Counted from the first letter of the stretch, positions 8,714 through 17,464 are shown. The stretch: DNA of 35,751 bases from a bacterium (GCA_009918675.1 RGDM01000029.1:1-35751), one strand, 5' to 3'. Notes: generated from the sequence alone by a model not told the origin. A program made the numbers and translations.

Positions 8714-10228
8714 TCAATACCAAGGACGATAGTCGAAGCGATATGACACACCATTCATGGTGTAGGTGATAGCAATTGATTCCGCCTTACAACCCGTCCA
8801 GCTGCCGCTTGAAGGTGGCATTGCCGCAGCAAACGAACTCACATCGGCTGTCATAGGAGTTGCGGATGTGTTGGAGAATTGGTTGAACAGCGCCTTGCTC
8901 GAACAACCGTTCGAGTAGTTTGCGATTTCGTAGCCAATCTCGCGCGCATTTCTGACCAACGAAGATGTGTCGGTGAGCTTCTCATATTGTCCTGCGGCGT
9001 TGAGAAGATACCATTCCACCTCAAGTGTGGTGATTGTGCCAGAAGCATTGCTGACGGCCTTCACGCTTGGGATATAGACCGTGATCTTGCTTGAGGCATT
9101 GAGAGGCGAAGCAGCAGCCAGATCATAACGACCCACTTCACTTCCATCCAACTTTAACACCCATTGACCCGCAGGCATCTGGCCGTTGTATCCACCACCA
9201 CCCCAATTGAAGCCAAATGGTCCTTCGAATCCGCCCGGACGGCTTTCTTTTGCAATGTAGAATTGTCCGTCTGCAGCATAAGAAGAACTGTAGCAGGAGC
9301 TTCGACTCCCACCTTCCGAAACCAAAGCCCCGGTGTTGAGGTTGCTCAGAGTTGCGTAGGAAACTTTATCAGCACAATTGTCATTATTTTTCTTGCACAG
9401 AGTAGGAAGTGTTGCATTTGCTGGCGGAGTCAACTCAATTTTGTGTGCTGCGCTCGAACCATTACAGAAATCTTCAGGTTTCACACCTGTCCATTTTGAG
9501 ATGAAATAAAGGCCATATCCGTTGTAAGAAAAGTCGGTTGCCGCGCTCGCAACACCATTCAGCTTTTGAATATTCGCATTGAAAACCATGTAAGGCTTAG
9601 CAAAGAAATAATCGCCATTGTCTTTGATGTTGGCAACCACATTGATCAGCTGGCGGGCCGAATCGTCGGTGCGTGCCAGCTCTTTCATCTTGCTCAAATC
9701 GAGTGAAAATGAAGATGCAACATCATCGGTCTTTTTCGCCGATGTATATTCTTTACCCGATCCATCAGCCGACATTGTTCCCATGTCGACAGAACCTTTG
9801 CCTTCAGCCGCTGGAATTCTCATCAACGAACCACTATCGTCTTTCAGAGAAAGAACACCGCGCACGCCATCAAGCCGATTCGATGCAGTGCTATCGACGG
9901 CAACCAACAGGTAATCGCCTTTGCTCGCATCGATGTTCGCAGAAAATTTACCATCGCTGCCAACTGAAAATGTTTTTAAATTTTCTTTGCTGAAGCTATA
10001 GATGTTTTCAATAGTATTTGCAGGAATTGCATAGATTGTGTTTGGAGCCGATGCAGCTTCAAGATTCAAAGTTGAACCCAATGCCAACTGCCCGGAAATC
10101 GCAAATGTTGCACCACCTGACTTGCTTTCATCTCCACCACTCGACTTTTTTTTGCCGCACGATCCTGCAATCAATGCTGCTGCAGTAAACAAACCCAGCG
10201 TTCCAAGGCGAATATTTCGAGTCAACAT
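8714..10228 (-). CDS. Unrecognised large lipoprotein
   Basis: 504-aa predicted lipoprotein of unknown function. The signal peptide (residues 1-23) ends LIAGSC, giving a lipidated Cys24 followed by GKKKSSGGDES, a basic then flexible Ser/Gly-rich stretch. After this a beta-rich segment (about 40-130) with FAISGQLALG and DYLLVAVDSTAS looks like a small carboxypeptidase-regulatory or Ig-like module; the middle has several cysteines (DFCNG, TLCKKNNDNC, SSCYSSS) that could form disulfides, and a Gly/Phe-rich patch GFNWGGGGYNGQ near residue 340. The C-terminus has two more Cys. The ATG at 10226-10228 is preferred over an in-frame GTG nine bases upstream because GAGGAG at 10237-10242 overlaps the GTG but is ideally placed for the ATG. 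It lies 255 bases upstream of the giant lipoprotein gene on the same strand, so the two may be co-expressed. Confidence 0.85.
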   Translation of the reverse strand: MLTRNIRLGTLGLFTAAALIAGSCGKKKSSGGDESKSGGATFAISGQLALGSTLNLEAASAPNTIYAIPANTIENIYSFSKENLKTFSVGSDGKFSANIDASKGDYLLVAVDSTASNRLDGVRGVLSLKDDSGSLMRIPAAEGKGSVDMGTMSADGSGKEYTSAKKTDDVASSFSLDLSKMKELARTDDSARQLINVVANIKDNGDYFFAKPYMVFNANIQKLNGVASAATDFSYNGYGLYFISKWTGVKPEDFCNGSSAAHKIELTPPANATLPTLCKKNNDNCADKVSYATLSNLNTGALVSEGGSRSSCYSSSYAADGQFYIAKESRPGGFEGPFGFNWGGGGYNGQMPAGQWVLKLDGSEVGRYDLAAASPLNASSKITVYIPSVKAVSNASGTITTLEVEWYLLNAAGQYEKLTDTSSLVRNAREIGYEIANYSNGCSSKALFNQFSNTSATPMTADVSSFAAAMPPSSGSWTGCKAESIAITYTMNGVSYRFDYRPWY

Positions 10229-10312
10229 AAAACCCACTCCTCATTCAATTTGTCCGCAACATCGTTCCCAAACTGCGAGACCATTTTAGCGCCAATGATG
10301 AGAGTGAGCTTG

Positions 10313-10364
10313 CTGCTTGCCAATTTCTTGTCAGGCAAAAAACCTGCGAGAAATTGGCAAGCAG
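10313..10364. repeat. 16-base perfect inverted repeat between rluB-like gene and lipoprotein gene
   Basis: Arms at 10313-10328 and 10349-10364 are perfectly complementary (CTGCTTGCCAATTTCT and its complement), with a 20-base loop holding a smaller CAGG/CCTG pairing. It lies just downstream of the pseudouridine synthase gene. It is probably a terminator, although no clear T-run follows the outer stem on the minus strand. Confidence 0.6.
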
Positions 10365-10377
10365 AAACGAATGATTT

Positions 10378-11673
10378 TTAGGAATAATCGGAAACCTTAC
10401 CGGCGCTTTTGGCCCGTCGAGCTCCGTGATGTGGGGCGCGATTGTGGACGATCGGAACCGGCCGCACGATTGCCACGCGGCTGCGGACGATTGGAGTCTG
10501 CACCACGATTGCCACGCGGCTGTGGACGATCGGAGTCTGCACCACGATTGCCACGCGGCTGTGGACGATCGGAACCGGCCGCACGATTTCCGCGCGGCTG
10601 TGGACGATCGGAGTCTGCCCCACGATTGCCACGCGGCTGTGCGGACCATCGGTTCTCTCACGCCGAGGGCGAGGCATCGGCGCAGATTCCACAAGGGCGT
10701 CTTCCTGTTTCTTCTGCGCGTCATTTCGCAATCGCCGCTTGTCTGCAGCTTCAGCTGAACGACGTGATGCTTCCAATGCATATTCTTCGTCGTTGAGTTT
10801 CAACTGGCGCTTCATTTTTCGTTTGGTGCGCGTTGCATCATCTAAATGATTCGATGATGCGCGTGTATTCGAGCCTAAAGCCTGCATCATGTCAGCCTTG
10901 ATTAGTTCAAGCTGCTCAAGTCCATCTGCATCAACAGGAAGTGCGAAACCCGGCTTGAGTGTTGCTGGCAAGAGAATTTCACCAACAGCAACACGCACAA
11001 GCCTGACCACCTTCAAACCAATCGCCTCAGCCATGCGACGAATCAGACGATTGCGCCCTTCAGTCACAACCAACTCAAGCCATTGCCCACGAGTTGCACC
11101 CATGCGTTCTTTGTTGCCCATGCGCACGCTGACTGCTTTTGCCAATCCATCGTCGAGCATGACACCGGCACGAAGTTTCTCGACGTCCTCAATAGTGACC
11201 CCATCAGAAACCAAAACTGCATAAGTTTTTTCGACAGAAAACCGCGGGTGAGTGAGTGCGTAAGCGAGATCCCCATCGTTAGTCAGAAGCAACAATCCCT
11301 CGCTGCGATAATCAAGTCGTCCAACCGCTTGCACATTCGGCGGCAAGTTTTTTACCGAGGGAAGATCGAAAATGGTCCGACGGGCTTTTACATCGAACCG
11401 TGTCGTGAGGCACATGTCGGGTTTATTCAAGATATAGACAACCTTGGGCAGGCTCTTTGTGCCAACCAACTTTCCGTGCACATGAACCCTATCATCGCGC
11501 GAAATACGCGCGCCCAACTGGGTGACAGATTTTCCATTCACCTTGACCATGCCCGAGGATATCAACTCGTCAGCTTTACGGCGCGAAGCCACACCGTGCT
11601 CCTGAAGAAACACATTCAGACGCACGTCACCGCTCATTTGAACCTGTGGCTTTTTATTGCGGTCGTTGCTCAT
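10378..11673 (-). CDS. rluB: RsuA/RluB-family pseudouridine synthase with repeat-encoded, apparently frameshifted tail
   Basis: 431-aa enzyme as read. It isomerises a uridine in ribosomal RNA; the RluB subgroup acts on 23S helix 89, but the exact target cannot be read here. An S4 RNA-binding domain (about 15-70: RLNVFLQEHGVASRRKADELI, split here by position) precedes the catalytic domain, which has the family motif AVGRLDYRSEGLLLLTNDG with the catalytic Asp near residue 125, and GRNRLIRRMAEAIG further on. After about residue 270 a charged linker runs into a tail made by five 39-base repeats. In the current frame this tail reads SRVAIVVQTPIVH repeats, but another frame gives PRGNRGADSDRPQ, which fits the usual basic tail and shows synonymous variation; see findings. 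With that frame the stop would be at 10397-10399. GGGAGAA lies before the ATG. The catalytic core is intact. Confidence 0.85.
   Translation of the reverse strand: MSNDRNKKPQVQMSGDVRLNVFLQEHGVASRRKADELISSGMVKVNGKSVTQLGARISRDDRVHVHGKLVGTKSLPKVVYILNKPDMCLTTRFDVKARRTIFDLPSVKNLPPNVQAVGRLDYRSEGLLLLTNDGDLAYALTHPRFSVEKTYAVLVSDGVTIEDVEKLRAGVMLDDGLAKAVSVRMGNKERMGATRGQWLELVVTEGRNRLIRRMAEAIGLKVVRLVRVAVGEILLPATLKPGFALPVDADGLEQLELIKADMMQALGSNTRASSNHLDDATRTKRKMKRQLKLNDEEYALEASRRSAEAADKRRLRNDAQKKQEDALVESAPMPRPRRERTDGPHSRVAIVGQTPIVHSRAEIVRPVPIVHSRVAIVVQTPIVHSRVAIVVQTPIVRSRVAIVRPVPIVHNRAPHHGARRAKSAGKVSDYS
10465..10661. repeat. Five 39-base tandem repeats in the tail of the pseudouridine synthase gene
   Basis: Units start at 10465, 10504, 10543, 10582 and 10621, exactly 39 bases apart, with a partial copy before 10465. 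The unit includes CACGATTGCCACGCGGCTG. The last unit carries two additional bases (about 10641-10642) compared with the others, which changes the reading frame relative to the upstream gene. There are no spacers, so this is not a CRISPR. Confidence 0.93.
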
Positions 11674-11708
11674 GAAAAGTTCTCCCAGATTTTCGAATCG
11701 ATCTGAAT

Positions 11709-11753
11709 CATAAACCAAAATGCTCTGTGGAGCACCACGCCCCACAGAGCATT
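11709..11753 (-). terminator. Intrinsic terminator of the pdhABC operon
   Basis: A 12-base perfect stem, AATGCTCTGTGG (11719-11730) with CCACAGAGCATT (11742-11753), has an 11-base loop. On the minus strand it is followed by the T-rich TTTTGGTTTATG. It lies 28 bases after the pdhC stop. Confidence 0.8.
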
Positions 11754-11781
11754 CCTGGCAAATCAACCCAAAGGTTCAAGA

Positions 11782-13044
11782 TCAGCCCATGAACAAGCAG
11801 GCCATGGGATCTTCAACAAAGGTCTTGAGTGTTTTGAGGAACTCAGCTCCCTGAGCACCGTCAATCACACGGTGGTCGCAGCTGAGAGTGACTTTCATAC
11901 GTTGCTCAACAGCAATTTCACCGTCTTCGGTCACGACTGGTGTTGGAATAGTTGTGCCAACTGCAAGAATTGCTGCTTGCGGAGGATTAATGATGGCGGT
12001 GAATTCTTCGATGCCACTCATGCCCAAGTTGGAAATTGTAAATGTGCCGCCTGAGTAATCGTCGGGTTGCAATTTACCATCACGCGCAAGCTTGATGAGC
12101 TCGCGATTCTTCTGCGCAATTTGAACCAGACTGAGCTTGTCGGCGTGACGAACCACTGGAGTTACCAAACCTGCAGGCAGAGCCACAGCAACACCCATAT
12201 GAACTGAGTTGTACTGTGCAATATACTCGCCTTGCCAAGAGGAGTTGATATTTGGATGCTTGCGAAGCGCTCGCGAGACAAGGAAAACGATAAGGTCGTT
12301 TACCGAGAATTTCTCAGCTTCACTCACTTTAGCGATTGTTGCTTTGCGCCACGCAAGCAAAGGCCCCATATCGAGGCTCACCGTCAAATAGAAGTGGGGA
12401 GCTGTCGAGGTGCTTTCTACAAGGCGACGCGCAATTGTTTTGCGCATCATGCTCAGCGGGAGTTTTTCCATTTCATAAGCTGGCGCGGAAGCAAACGATG
12501 GCAAGGAAACGCTTGCTGCGGATCCGCCCGAAAGATTTTCGACATCGCGAACCACGATTCGACCATTTGGACCTGAACCCTGCACGGTGCGAAGGTCAAC
12601 GCCTTTATCGGCAGCCACACGCTTGGCAAGCGGGCTCACGCGAAGGCGATCCATGGTTGAGGTCACGGCAGTTGCAGCTTGCGCACTCGCTGGAGTTGCA
12701 GCTGCTGGAGCTGCAGCGGTAACTGCCGCAGCAGGAGCTTTGGCAGCGGTTGAACCGCCCTTCTTTTTCGCCCAATACTTGTCCACCGCCTCTTGCCAGT
12801 TTTCCTCGGCTTTGCCGATAACAGCAATAGGTGCATTGAGTTCGCAAGTCTGTTTATCACCGACGATAATCTTGATCAGTGTTCCGGACGCTGGCGACTC
12901 AAATTCCATTGTCGCTTTGTCGGTTTCGATTTCCACAACAGGAATGCCTGTTGTGACCTTCTCACCTTCTTTTTTTAGCCAGCGCGCAACGGCACCTTCT
13001 TTCATTGTGTCAGACAGCTTGGGCATTTCCATTACAGTTGCCAT
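11782..13044 (-). CDS. pdhC: Pyruvate dehydrogenase E2, dihydrolipoamide acetyltransferase
   Basis: 420-aa core subunit of the pyruvate dehydrogenase complex; it transfers the acetyl group from lipoyl-lysine to CoA. One lipoyl domain (about 1-78) carries the target lysine in ETDKATMEF (Lys43). An Ala/Pro-rich flexible linker (about 98-133) leads to the peripheral-subunit-binding domain (about 137-172, RVSPLAKRVAADKG and GPNGRIVVRDV), which docks E1/E3. The catalytic domain fills the rest, with the acyltransferase motif HRVIDG (His391, Asp395) near the end. A single lipoyl domain and this length are usual outside the enterobacteria. ATG 13044 is chosen over the in-frame GTG at 13053 because the AAGGTG site overlaps the GTG. 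It is the last gene of pdhA-pdhB-pdhC, 32 bases after pdhB. No lpd (E3) gene follows. Confidence 0.95.
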   Translation of the reverse strand: MATVMEMPKLSDTMKEGAVARWLKKEGEKVTTGIPVVEIETDKATMEFESPASGTLIKIIVGDKQTCELNAPIAVIGKAEENWQEAVDKYWAKKKGGSTAAKAPAAAVTAAAPAAATPASAQAATAVTSTMDRLRVSPLAKRVAADKGVDLRTVQGSGPNGRIVVRDVENLSGGSAASVSLPSFASAPAYEMEKLPLSMMRKTIARRLVESTSTAPHFYLTVSLDMGPLLAWRKATIAKVSEAEKFSVNDLIVFLVSRALRKHPNINSSWQGEYIAQYNSVHMGVAVALPAGLVTPVVRHADKLSLVQIAQKNRELIKLARDGKLQPDDYSGGTFTISNLGMSGIEEFTAIINPPQAAILAVGTTIPTPVVTEDGEIAVEQRMKVTLSCDHRVIDGAQGAEFLKTLKTFVEDPMACLFMG

Positions 13045-13076
13045 AGCATTCACCTTGTGTGATTCGCCTTGCGAAA

Positions 13077-14054
13077 TTAACGGTAGAGAACCTTTTTAAT
13101 TGCTTCAATGGTGCGTTCTTTTGTTGGCAACACTTCGTGTTCCAAATTCTCGTTGTAGGGCATTGGAACGAAGTGGTTGTGGACACGCGCCGGCGGTGCA
13201 TCAAGATCATCGAAACATTCAGTCACGGTGCGATCGACGATGTAGTTACCGATGGTTGAAATTCCCCAACCTTCTTCCAACACAACCAGACGATGGGTTT
13301 TCCGCACAGATTCAAAGATCATATTCTCGTCTAAAGGCTGTAGGGTGCGGGGGTCGATGATTTCAACCTCGATTCCCTCTTGAGCAAGCTCTTGGGCAAC
13401 TTCCAGAGCAAGATAAACCATCTTGTTCCATGCAACCAAAGTCACATGATCGCCCTTGCGTTTGATGTCTCCAACACCAATTGGAATGAGGTATTCGCCT
13501 TCAGGCACTTCGCCTTCTTTGCCATACGTCATCTCGCTTTCCAGGAAACAAACTGGGTTGTTGTTTCGGATTGCGGACTTCATCAAACCCTTAGCATCCG
13601 CTGGAATCACCGTACTGATGACAATCATCCCTGGAACGTTCACGAGCATGTGGTCGACGCATTGCGAGTGTTGCGCCGAAAGCATGTGCGCTGCGCCATG
13701 TGGTCCGCGGATCACCATTGGAATGGGGAACTGACCGCCGCTCATATAATACATTTTGGCAGCATGATTGATGATTTGGTCGAATGCCTGAATGGCGAAG
13801 TTCCAAGTCATCATCTCAATAATTGGACGCATGCCAACCATTGCAGCGCCAACACCCAAGCCACAGAATCCGGCTTCGGAGATGGGTGAATCGACAACTC
13901 TCATCGGACCAAATTGGGCGAGCATACCTTTCGACACTTTATATGCGCCGTTGTATTCGCCAACCTCTTCGCCCATGAGGAACACGGTTGGGTCGCGTTC
14001 CATTTCCTCGGTCATCGCCTGACGAAGTGCTTCTCTCAAACTAATGATGGCCAT
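13077..14054 (-). CDS. pdhB: Pyruvate dehydrogenase E1 component, beta subunit
   Basis: 325-aa subunit that pairs with PdhA to bind thiamine diphosphate and decarboxylate pyruvate in the alpha2beta2-type E1. Sequence features are the N-terminal REALRQAMTEEMERDPTVF, GEEVGEYNGAYKVSKGM, the conserved DSPISEAGFCGLGVGAAM (split by position near residue 60), RGPHGAAHMLSAQHSQ and the C-terminal transketolase domain with EIIDPRTLQPLDEN and VVLEEGW. Length is standard. AGAGG lies before the ATG at 14054. It is 34 bases downstream of pdhA and 32 upstream of pdhC, consistent with one transcript. Confidence 0.96.
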   Translation of the reverse strand: MAIISLREALRQAMTEEMERDPTVFLMGEEVGEYNGAYKVSKGMLAQFGPMRVVDSPISEAGFCGLGVGAAMVGMRPIIEMMTWNFAIQAFDQIINHAAKMYYMSGGQFPIPMVIRGPHGAAHMLSAQHSQCVDHMLVNVPGMIVISTVIPADAKGLMKSAIRNNNPVCFLESEMTYGKEGEVPEGEYLIPIGVGDIKRKGDHVTLVAWNKMVYLALEVAQELAQEGIEVEIIDPRTLQPLDENMIFESVRKTHRLVVLEEGWGISTIGNYIVDRTVTECFDDLDAPPARVHNHFVPMPYNENLEHEVLPTKERTIEAIKKVLYR

Positions 14055-14088
14055 TGTTCAGAAACCTCTTAAACCAATTGATGTGGAA

Positions 14089-15057
14089 TTATGGAGCAAG
14101 CACGTGATCAAAAATTGTGCTCAGTTCAGGCTCCGGTGATTCCTCTGCGAAGGTCACAGAGTCTTCAACGATCTCTGCAATCTCTTCTTCCCACTTGTCA
14201 AAGTCGTCATCGGTAGCAACTTTATTAGCCACCATGTGATCACGCAGTGACTGCAAGCAATCTTGCTGACGCTCGCTTTCCACTTCTTCTTTTGTACGAT
14301 AGGTTTGCGGGTCGGACATGGAGTGTCCACGGAAGCGATAGGTTTGCATTTCAACCAGAATTGGTTTGCTGGTTTTGCGCGTCTCTTCGATGATGTCGTA
14401 CATCTGTGAATAAGTGTTCAAAACATTCCGGCCATCCACAACCGCCTGCCGCATGTTGTAGCCCTTGGCGCGATCAGCGAGAACGTTCAATGAACACGTG
14501 CGGGAAATTGCAGTTCCCATGCCGTACAGGTTGTTTTCAATAATGAACACAACCGGCAGATCCCAAATTGCAGCCATGTTGAGTGCTTCGTGGAACTGGC
14601 CCTGGTTAATTGCGGCATCACCCATGAAACACAAACACACCAAGTCTTCTTTCATCGACTTGATTTTCCAACCCGCTCCGGCTGCCAGCGGAACTTGTCC
14701 ACCAACAATCCCGTGACCGCCCAAATAACGCAGCTTGGAGGAGAACATGTGCATCGAACCACCGCGGCCACTTGCGCAGCCTGTCGCCTTGCCAAGCATT
14801 TCAGCCATCACTTCACGCGCCGTCATGCCCAAGGTGATAGGTTGAACGTGGTCACGGTAGCCACTGATCACGTAGTCCTGGCCTTTGCGGATGGCATTCA
14901 GGGTTCCGGTCGAAACCGCCTCCTGGCCAATATAAAGGTGACAGAAGCCACTAAATTTTTGCTGTACGTACAATTGGCCGCATCGCTCTTCGAAGCGACG
15001 GGCAAGCAGCATGTCCTTGTAGAACTCGACGAGCTGTGCGTTTGTTGGCGCTGGCAT
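14089..15057 (-). CDS. pdhA: Pyruvate dehydrogenase E1 component, alpha subunit
   Basis: 322-aa thiamine-diphosphate-binding subunit of E1. The cofactor motif is clear: GDAAINQ starts at residue 146 and ends at ENN (174-176), with 30 residues between as in the family. RFEERCGQLY, GQEAVSTGTLNAI, SGYRDH, the substrate-channel GGHGIVGGQVPLAAG and the phosphorylation-loop-like YRFRGHSMSDPQTYR are all present. The ATG at 15055-15057 is chosen because it matches the family N-terminus and has AGGA upstream; the longer frame to 15144 adds 29 unrelated residues. This is the first gene of pdhABC. A candidate promoter lies at 15116-15144. Confidence 0.95.
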   Translation of the reverse strand: MPAPTNAQLVEFYKDMLLARRFEERCGQLYVQQKFSGFCHLYIGQEAVSTGTLNAIRKGQDYVISGYRDHVQPITLGMTAREVMAEMLGKATGCASGRGGSMHMFSSKLRYLGGHGIVGGQVPLAAGAGWKIKSMKEDLVCLCFMGDAAINQGQFHEALNMAAIWDLPVVFIIENNLYGMGTAISRTCSLNVLADRAKGYNMRQAVVDGRNVLNTYSQMYDIIEETRKTSKPILVEMQTYRFRGHSMSDPQTYRTKEEVESERQQDCLQSLRDHMVANKVATDDDFDKWEEEIAEIVEDSVTFAEESPEPELSTIFDHVLAP

Positions 15058-15115
15058 CAGCGTTTTTCCTATGTTTGTGTTCAAGCCCTCGACCGGCCGG
15101 GTCAGAGGAGCCTCG

Positions 15116-15144
15116 ACGCTATGCCAAATGCCGAAGGGCTGCAA
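15116..15144 (-). promoter_or_regulatory. Candidate promoter of pdhABC
   Basis: On the minus strand TTGCAG (15139-15144) and TAGCGT (15116-15121) are separated by 17 bases, about 60 bases before the pdhA ATG. No PdhR-like operator was recognised. Confidence 0.4.
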
Positions 15145-15153
15145 CAGAGCGTA

Positions 15154-16065
15154 TTAAAAGAACTGGAGCTTCATGCAGAAGACCGATCCGCCGGACTTGA
15201 TGAATTCCTCGGTCGATAGCTCAATGGGTTCGAATCCCGCAGCCTTTAACTCCGCCACTGTGGTCTTCGCCCCTGTCTGCAGCAAAACATGCTTTCCGTC
15301 TGGACAATGGGCATTGCAGGCAAAGACAGGGGAATCCGATTCCTGCAGAGACACTTCAACGAGATTGGGGAAAATTGCCTGAACCAGCTGCCACCCCTCG
15401 TCGGTAAATGCGTCACGGCAGGCCAATGCAGACCTTGAGTCCAAGATACTTAAACAGGTATCGAGGTGATAAAAACGGGGATTGGCGAGTTCAAAAACCA
15501 CAACAGTGGCATCTATCTTCTGAGCAACCTCTTCGTAAATCGCTTTGTGGGTCCGATGACCGTATCCGCCGAGAAGAACACGGTGCCCGGGCAACCAAAG
15601 TGCATCACCCATGCCCTCAAAAAGAGTCGTGGAAGAGCGTTGGGGAAGCGCCAATGCTTGATAACCAACCCGCTCGAGGGCGGACTGGATGGCTGAAACC
15701 TCTTTGTGACGAACGTCGTTGGCCATGTTGCTCATCACAGCTTTGGCTTCGCCAGTTCGAGTCACAAAAGGCAGCGACTGATTTGCGCAAAAAACCATAT
15801 CGGGCAGACCAGGTTGAGCGTCTGCCTCGAAAACAGGAAACCCTAGCTTCTTGTATGTCGCCTTGAGAGTTTCCCACTCCGCCATCGCTTTTGCCTTATC
15901 AAGCAGGTGCAAAGATCCATCCGCTTTACGCATGTGCGGGTTGATAGGATTTTCGACGTGAAAATAAGTTGGCCTGACCATAAGAATTCTGCGTGCAAGC
16001 GGCATCGCGGGTGTTTGCCGGATATCAAAATTCAACTCGCGAGTTGTATGAATAATCTTGTTCAT
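15154..16065 (-). CDS. Dimethylargininase-like amidinohydrolase (DDAH/arginine deiminase superfamily)
   Basis: 303-aa enzyme of the guanidine-modifying superfamily. Known relatives hydrolyse methylated arginine to citrulline plus amine, or related guanidines; the substrate here cannot be fixed from sequence. Characteristic segments are MVRPTYFHVENPINPHM near residue 29, PGLPDMVFCAN (acidic residue of the active site), TLFEGMGDALW, the general-base His in PRFYHLDTCLSIL, and the nucleophile Cys in SGGSVFCMKL close to the C-terminus. All catalytic positions are therefore present. AAGGAAG lies before the ATG at 16065. It stands alone: pdhA follows 96 bases downstream on the same strand with its own promoter, and rlmI diverges upstream. 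It may help salvage arginine nitrogen or remove methylarginines from degraded proteins (inference). Confidence 0.85.
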   Translation of the reverse strand: MNKIIHTTRELNFDIRQTPAMPLARRILMVRPTYFHVENPINPHMRKADGSLHLLDKAKAMAEWETLKATYKKLGFPVFEADAQPGLPDMVFCANQSLPFVTRTGEAKAVMSNMANDVRHKEVSAIQSALERVGYQALALPQRSSTTLFEGMGDALWLPGHRVLLGGYGHRTHKAIYEEVAQKIDATVVVFELANPRFYHLDTCLSILDSRSALACRDAFTDEGWQLVQAIFPNLVEVSLQESDSPVFACNAHCPDGKHVLLQTGAKTTVAELKAAGFEPIELSTEEFIKSGGSVFCMKLQFF

Positions 16066-16083
16066 GACCGTGTCTTCCTTCCC

Positions 16084-16112
16084 TTGCGGAAACGACTAGC
16101 TTAACTTAGCCT
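16084..16112 (+). promoter_or_regulatory. Candidate promoter of the rlmI-glycosyltransferase operon
   Basis: TTGCGG (16084-16089) and TAGCCT (16107-16112) are 17 bases apart, 60 bases before the ATG. The -10 is identical to that before groES. Confidence 0.45.
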
Positions 16113-16171
16113 CGCTGCAAGGAAAAGCCCGCTGCATCAGAAGAATGTGGCGTTCTTGAACAAGAGGCCGC

Positions 16172-17464
16172 ATGTCGACATCCTATGCCGTTCTACCCGT
16201 GAAGTTTAAAGCAGGGCAAAAGTTCCACAGCGCCCAAAGCTGCCTCTATAGCAATCAAATCGAACCCCTTTCATTCCCAGGTTTAGGTGCCGAGCGCTGT
16301 TCGTTTGTCAGCGTCGGAGTGGCTCAACTGCCCGGTATATACTCACGCGACCAACTGATGGCTGTCCGCCTTCTGCCCAAACACTGGGCAGCCGCCTTCA
16401 AATCAAACACGCTGGAGAGCAAAGCCCTTGAAATTTTGATTGCGGAAGAGCTCACCGCATTGCGTCGGCGCAAGACAGCGCTGCTTGGCGATGAAGCTCA
16501 AGCGCTGCGCTGGGTTCACGGCGATGCAGATGGCATCCCGGGAATCGTGATTGACGACTACGGACCATTGGTTGTCATGCAATCGGGCTCGCCTGTGGGC
16601 GATTTTATTCTTCCGTTAGTGACTCAAGCGCTGATGACTCTCGTCGATAAGCCCATTTTTGAACGCAGCTCAGGGCAAATTCGAGCTTTGGAAAAACTCC
16701 CGGAGCGCACCCGTTGGATACGTCCTGCAAATTCACAACATGGCGGCGAATCGATGGAGCTCGTGAAGACAAATCTGGCTGGCTTGCAAATGAGCTTTCG
16801 GCCCATGCGTTGCCAAAAAACAGGTTTGTTTCTTGATCAACGTGAGAATCTCACTTTGTTCGGTAAAATTCTAACTGCTTCTCATGCCTCGAGCATGCTT
16901 GATTTGTGTAGTTACGCAGGAGCTTGGTCGTGCGCGGGTGCGCAAGTTGGAGTGCGCGAATTCACAGTTGTAGATCAAGACAAAGATGCGCTTGAATTAT
17001 GCACGAAGAATATCTCCGATAATTCAAAAGATCCAAACAAAATTCAAATCACACAAATGCATGGTGACCTTTTCGAGCTTCTTTCAAAGTTGAATAAAGA
17101 AAAACGTTCTTTTTCCGCTGTTGTTGCAGATCCTCCTGCATTTACAAAGTCAGCAAAGCACGTCCCGGAAGCACGCCGCGCATATCAGCGGCTTTCCAAA
17201 CTAGCCTCAAGACTCGTTGCCGTGAATGGAATTTATGTCGCATGCAGCTGCTCGCGGCATATCGATGAAGAAGAATTTTATGAAATCGTCAGCAACGCTC
17301 TTGAGAGTGATGATTGGATCTATCTGGGCCGCGGAAGGCAGTCACCGGACCACACTGTCCTGACAACCGATAAGCACTCACTTTATTTGAAAGCTCTTTA
17401 CTTTATGCGCCGCTCGAGCTTGGCGCAGTTTGCTCAAAACAAGCAAAACCAAGGTGAATCGTAA
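16172..17464 (+). CDS. rlmI: RlmI-like class I SAM-dependent rRNA cytosine methyltransferase
   Basis: 430-aa methyltransferase of the RlmI family; the E. coli enzyme makes m5C1962 in 23S rRNA. An N-terminal PUA-like RNA-binding part (about 1-85) is followed by the linker motif ALRWVHGDADGIPGIVID (near 110), then the Rossmann domain with FRPMRCQKTGLFLDQREN, the SAM-binding DLCSYAGAWSCAGA, VVDQDKDAL, the catalytic-pocket ADPPAF near residue 318 and the YVACSCS strand. It is slightly longer than the usual ~395. AGAGG lies before ATG 16172. Its stop overlaps the start of the next glycosyltransferase by one base (TAATG), so translation is probably coupled. The exact target base is inferred from the family. 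Confidence 0.85.
   Translation: MSTSYAVLPVKFKAGQKFHSAQSCLYSNQIEPLSFPGLGAERCSFVSVGVAQLPGIYSRDQLMAVRLLPKHWAAAFKSNTLESKALEILIAEELTALRRRKTALLGDEAQALRWVHGDADGIPGIVIDDYGPLVVMQSGSPVGDFILPLVTQALMTLVDKPIFERSSGQIRALEKLPERTRWIRPANSQHGGESMELVKTNLAGLQMSFRPMRCQKTGLFLDQRENLTLFGKILTASHASSMLDLCSYAGAWSCAGAQVGVREFTVVDQDKDALELCTKNISDNSKDPNKIQITQMHGDLFELLSKLNKEKRSFSAVVADPPAFTKSAKHVPEARRAYQRLSKLASRLVAVNGIYVACSCSRHIDEEEFYEIVSNALESDDWIYLGRGRQSPDHTVLTTDKHSLYLKALYFMRRSSLAQFAQNKQNQGES

Noticed and set aside
10426..10849. Open frames on the plus strand across the 39-base repeats, and a CRISPR-like regularity
   Set aside because: The repeats are contiguous with no spacers and lie inside the pseudouridine synthase tail; plus-strand frames are repeat-driven shadows.
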